DNA from: Pandoraea sputorum
Lineage (GTDB): Bacteria; Pseudomonadota; Gammaproteobacteria; Burkholderiales; Burkholderiaceae
Assembly (NCBI RefSeq): GCF_000814845.2
Contig: NZ_CP010431.2
Coordinates: 1,488,001 to 1,552,000 of the forward strand
Length of the DNA stretch: 64,000 nt
Reading direction: 5' to 3'
Position 1 is the first letter of the stretch. The number at the start of each line of letters is the position of its first letter. Below the pieces are notes generated by a model. That model saw nothing but the letters and a program-made list of their open reading frames with translations, did not search any database and was not told where the DNA came from. The translations under genes and the position numbers were made by a program. Shown here piece by piece: positions 63,140 through 64,000 of this stretch.

Positions 63140-64000
63140 TCAGCCCGGGAAGAAGGCGTACTTCAACACGAACAGTACGGCGATCACCCACGCTGCCGGG
63201 TGGACTTCCTTCGCACGGCCCGTGAACAACTTCAGCACGGCGTAAGAGATGAAGCCGAACGCCAGACCGGTGGCGATCGAGTACGTGAACGGCATGGCCA
63301 GCGCGGTCAGGGCGGCCGGCGTAGCTTCCGTGATGTCGTCCCACTCGACGTCGAGCAGTTCGCGCAGCATCAGGCCTGCAACATACAGCAGTGCCGGTGC
63401 GGCGGCGTACGCCGGGACCGAGCCAGCCAGCGGGGCGATGAACAGCGCGAGGATGAACAGCAGGGCAATCGTCAGTGCGGTCAGACCCGTGCGGCCGCCA
63501 GCCTGCACGCCCGAGGCGCTTTCGACGTAAGCCGTCGTGCTGCTCGTGCCCAGCAGCGAGCCGATGAAGATGGCGATGGAGTCGGCGAAGAGCGCGCGTC
63601 CCAAGCCCTTGTAATGCGTGCCTTCGAGCAGACCGGCGCGCTTGGCCACGCCCATCAGCGTACCCGTCGCGTCGAACACTTCGACCAGCACGAAGGCCAG
63701 AATCACGTGGACGAAACCGGCGTGCAAGGCACCCGGAATGTCGAGCTGGAGGAACGTCGGCGCGAGGCTCGGCGGCATGGCGAACACGCCCTGGAACTGG
63801 TTCAGACCCAGCACCATCGAGAGCACCGTCACGGCCAGAATGCCGATCAGGATGGCGCCACGAACCCGCAGCGCGTCGAGCACGGCGATCAGGAAGAAGC
63901 CGAAGATGGCGAGCAGTGCCTGCGGCGAGTGGAGATCGCCCAGACCGATCTTCGTAGCCGGGTTGGCGACGACCACGCCGGCGTTACCGAGCGCGATGAT
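63140..64000 (-). CDS. AzgA-type NCS2 permease (5' end outside window)
   Basis: C-terminal 286 residues of a purine permease of the same branch as the one at 5123-6577. Matching motifs are LFADSIAIFIGSLLGTSSTTAYVESASGVQAGGRTG and DDITEATPAALTALAMPFTYSIATGLAFGFISY. The frame is open to the window edge, so the true start lies beyond 64000. Hypoxanthine/guanine uptake is likely by family. It is separated from its neighbour by the terminator at 63047-63083. Confidence 0.92.
   Translation of the reverse strand: MIALGNAGVVVANPATKIGLGDLHSPQALLAIFGFFLIAVLDALRVRGAILIGILAVTVLSMVLGLNQFQGVFAMPPSLAPTFLQLDIPGALHAGFVHVILAFVLVEVFDATGTLMGVAKRAGLLEGTHYKGLGRALFADSIAIFIGSLLGTSSTTAYVESASGVQAGGRTGLTALTIALLFILALFIAPLAGSVPAYAAAPALLYVAGLMLRELLDVEWDDITEATPAALTALAMPFTYSIATGLAFGFISYAVLKLFTGRAKEVHPAAWVIAVLFVLKYAFFPG

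Overview
The window is GC-rich chromosomal DNA from a betaproteobacterium, most likely order Burkholderiales and plausibly Pandoraea or a close relative. This rests on protein resemblance recalled from family knowledge (imuA-imuB-dnaE2 cassette, DUF3563 micro-protein, very long NAD-glutamate dehydrogenase, csgG-DUF4810-DUF799 lipoprotein cassette, xdhABC with an adenine deaminase); no rRNA or tRNA gene is visible to confirm it. No prophage, insertion sequence or CRISPR array was seen. The gene content is mostly core metabolism with a few accessory loci.

Layout. 1-3.4 kb: partial pepN, a DUF4136 lipoprotein, and a Mn-exporter-type GDT1 gene behind a yybP-ykoY (Mn2+) riboswitch. 3.5-14.1 kb: purine oxidation cluster (guaD, AzgA-type permease, adenine deaminase, xdhC, xdhB, xdhA) with a divergent LysR gene. 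14.2-17.7 kb: dsbB and a DUF2848-GntR-amidase operon. 17.9-20.6 kb: a strong promoter with a structured RNA that looks like 6S RNA, a CPA2 antiporter and a hotdog thioesterase. 20.9-21.9 kb: ribB under an FMN riboswitch. 22.1-26.8 kb: copper module (copZ, copA, each with its own CueR-type 19-bp-spacer promoter; cueR 1 kb downstream behind an EEP-family gene). 27-30.7 kb: DUF3563 micro-gene, a Fur-box siderophore receptor, and a DUF995 protein. 30.9-32.7 kb: three-lipoprotein csgG cassette. 33.0-40.5 kb: mntH broken by a frameshift, then a LexA-controlled imuA-imuB-dnaE2 mutagenesis cassette. 40.6-42.7 kb: higBA toxin-antitoxin and a second NCS2 permease, also frameshifted. 43.2-46.5 kb: HDOD and PAS-GGDEF-EAL signalling pair. 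47.0-51.3 kb: amino-acid racemase, orphan glutamate/aspartate-type binding protein, D-amino-acid dehydrogenase and LysR regulator. 51.4-58.7 kb: a lipoprotein, dbpA and the 180-kDa-class NAD-GDH. 58.9-64 kb: YhhS-type MFS transporter, a small secreted Cys-rich peptide, a MocR-type regulator, a GNAT acetyltransferase and a third, partial NCS2 permease.

How parts work together. Guanine, adenine and hypoxanthine uptake (three NCS2 permeases), deamination (guaD, adenine deaminase) and oxidation (XdhABC) form a route from purine bases to urate. Metal homeostasis is repeated: Mn2+ efflux under a riboswitch, Mn2+ uptake (mntH, broken), Cu+ efflux under CueR, and Fe3+-siderophore uptake under Fur. 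The two broken genes each lack a single G in a G run, which points either to base-calling error or to real pseudogenisation. I did not find a clearly undescribed multi-gene system. The best leads are the small secreted Cys-rich peptide, the inverted-repeat promoter of the DUF3563 gene, the leader of the second purine permease, and the paired palindromes at higBA.
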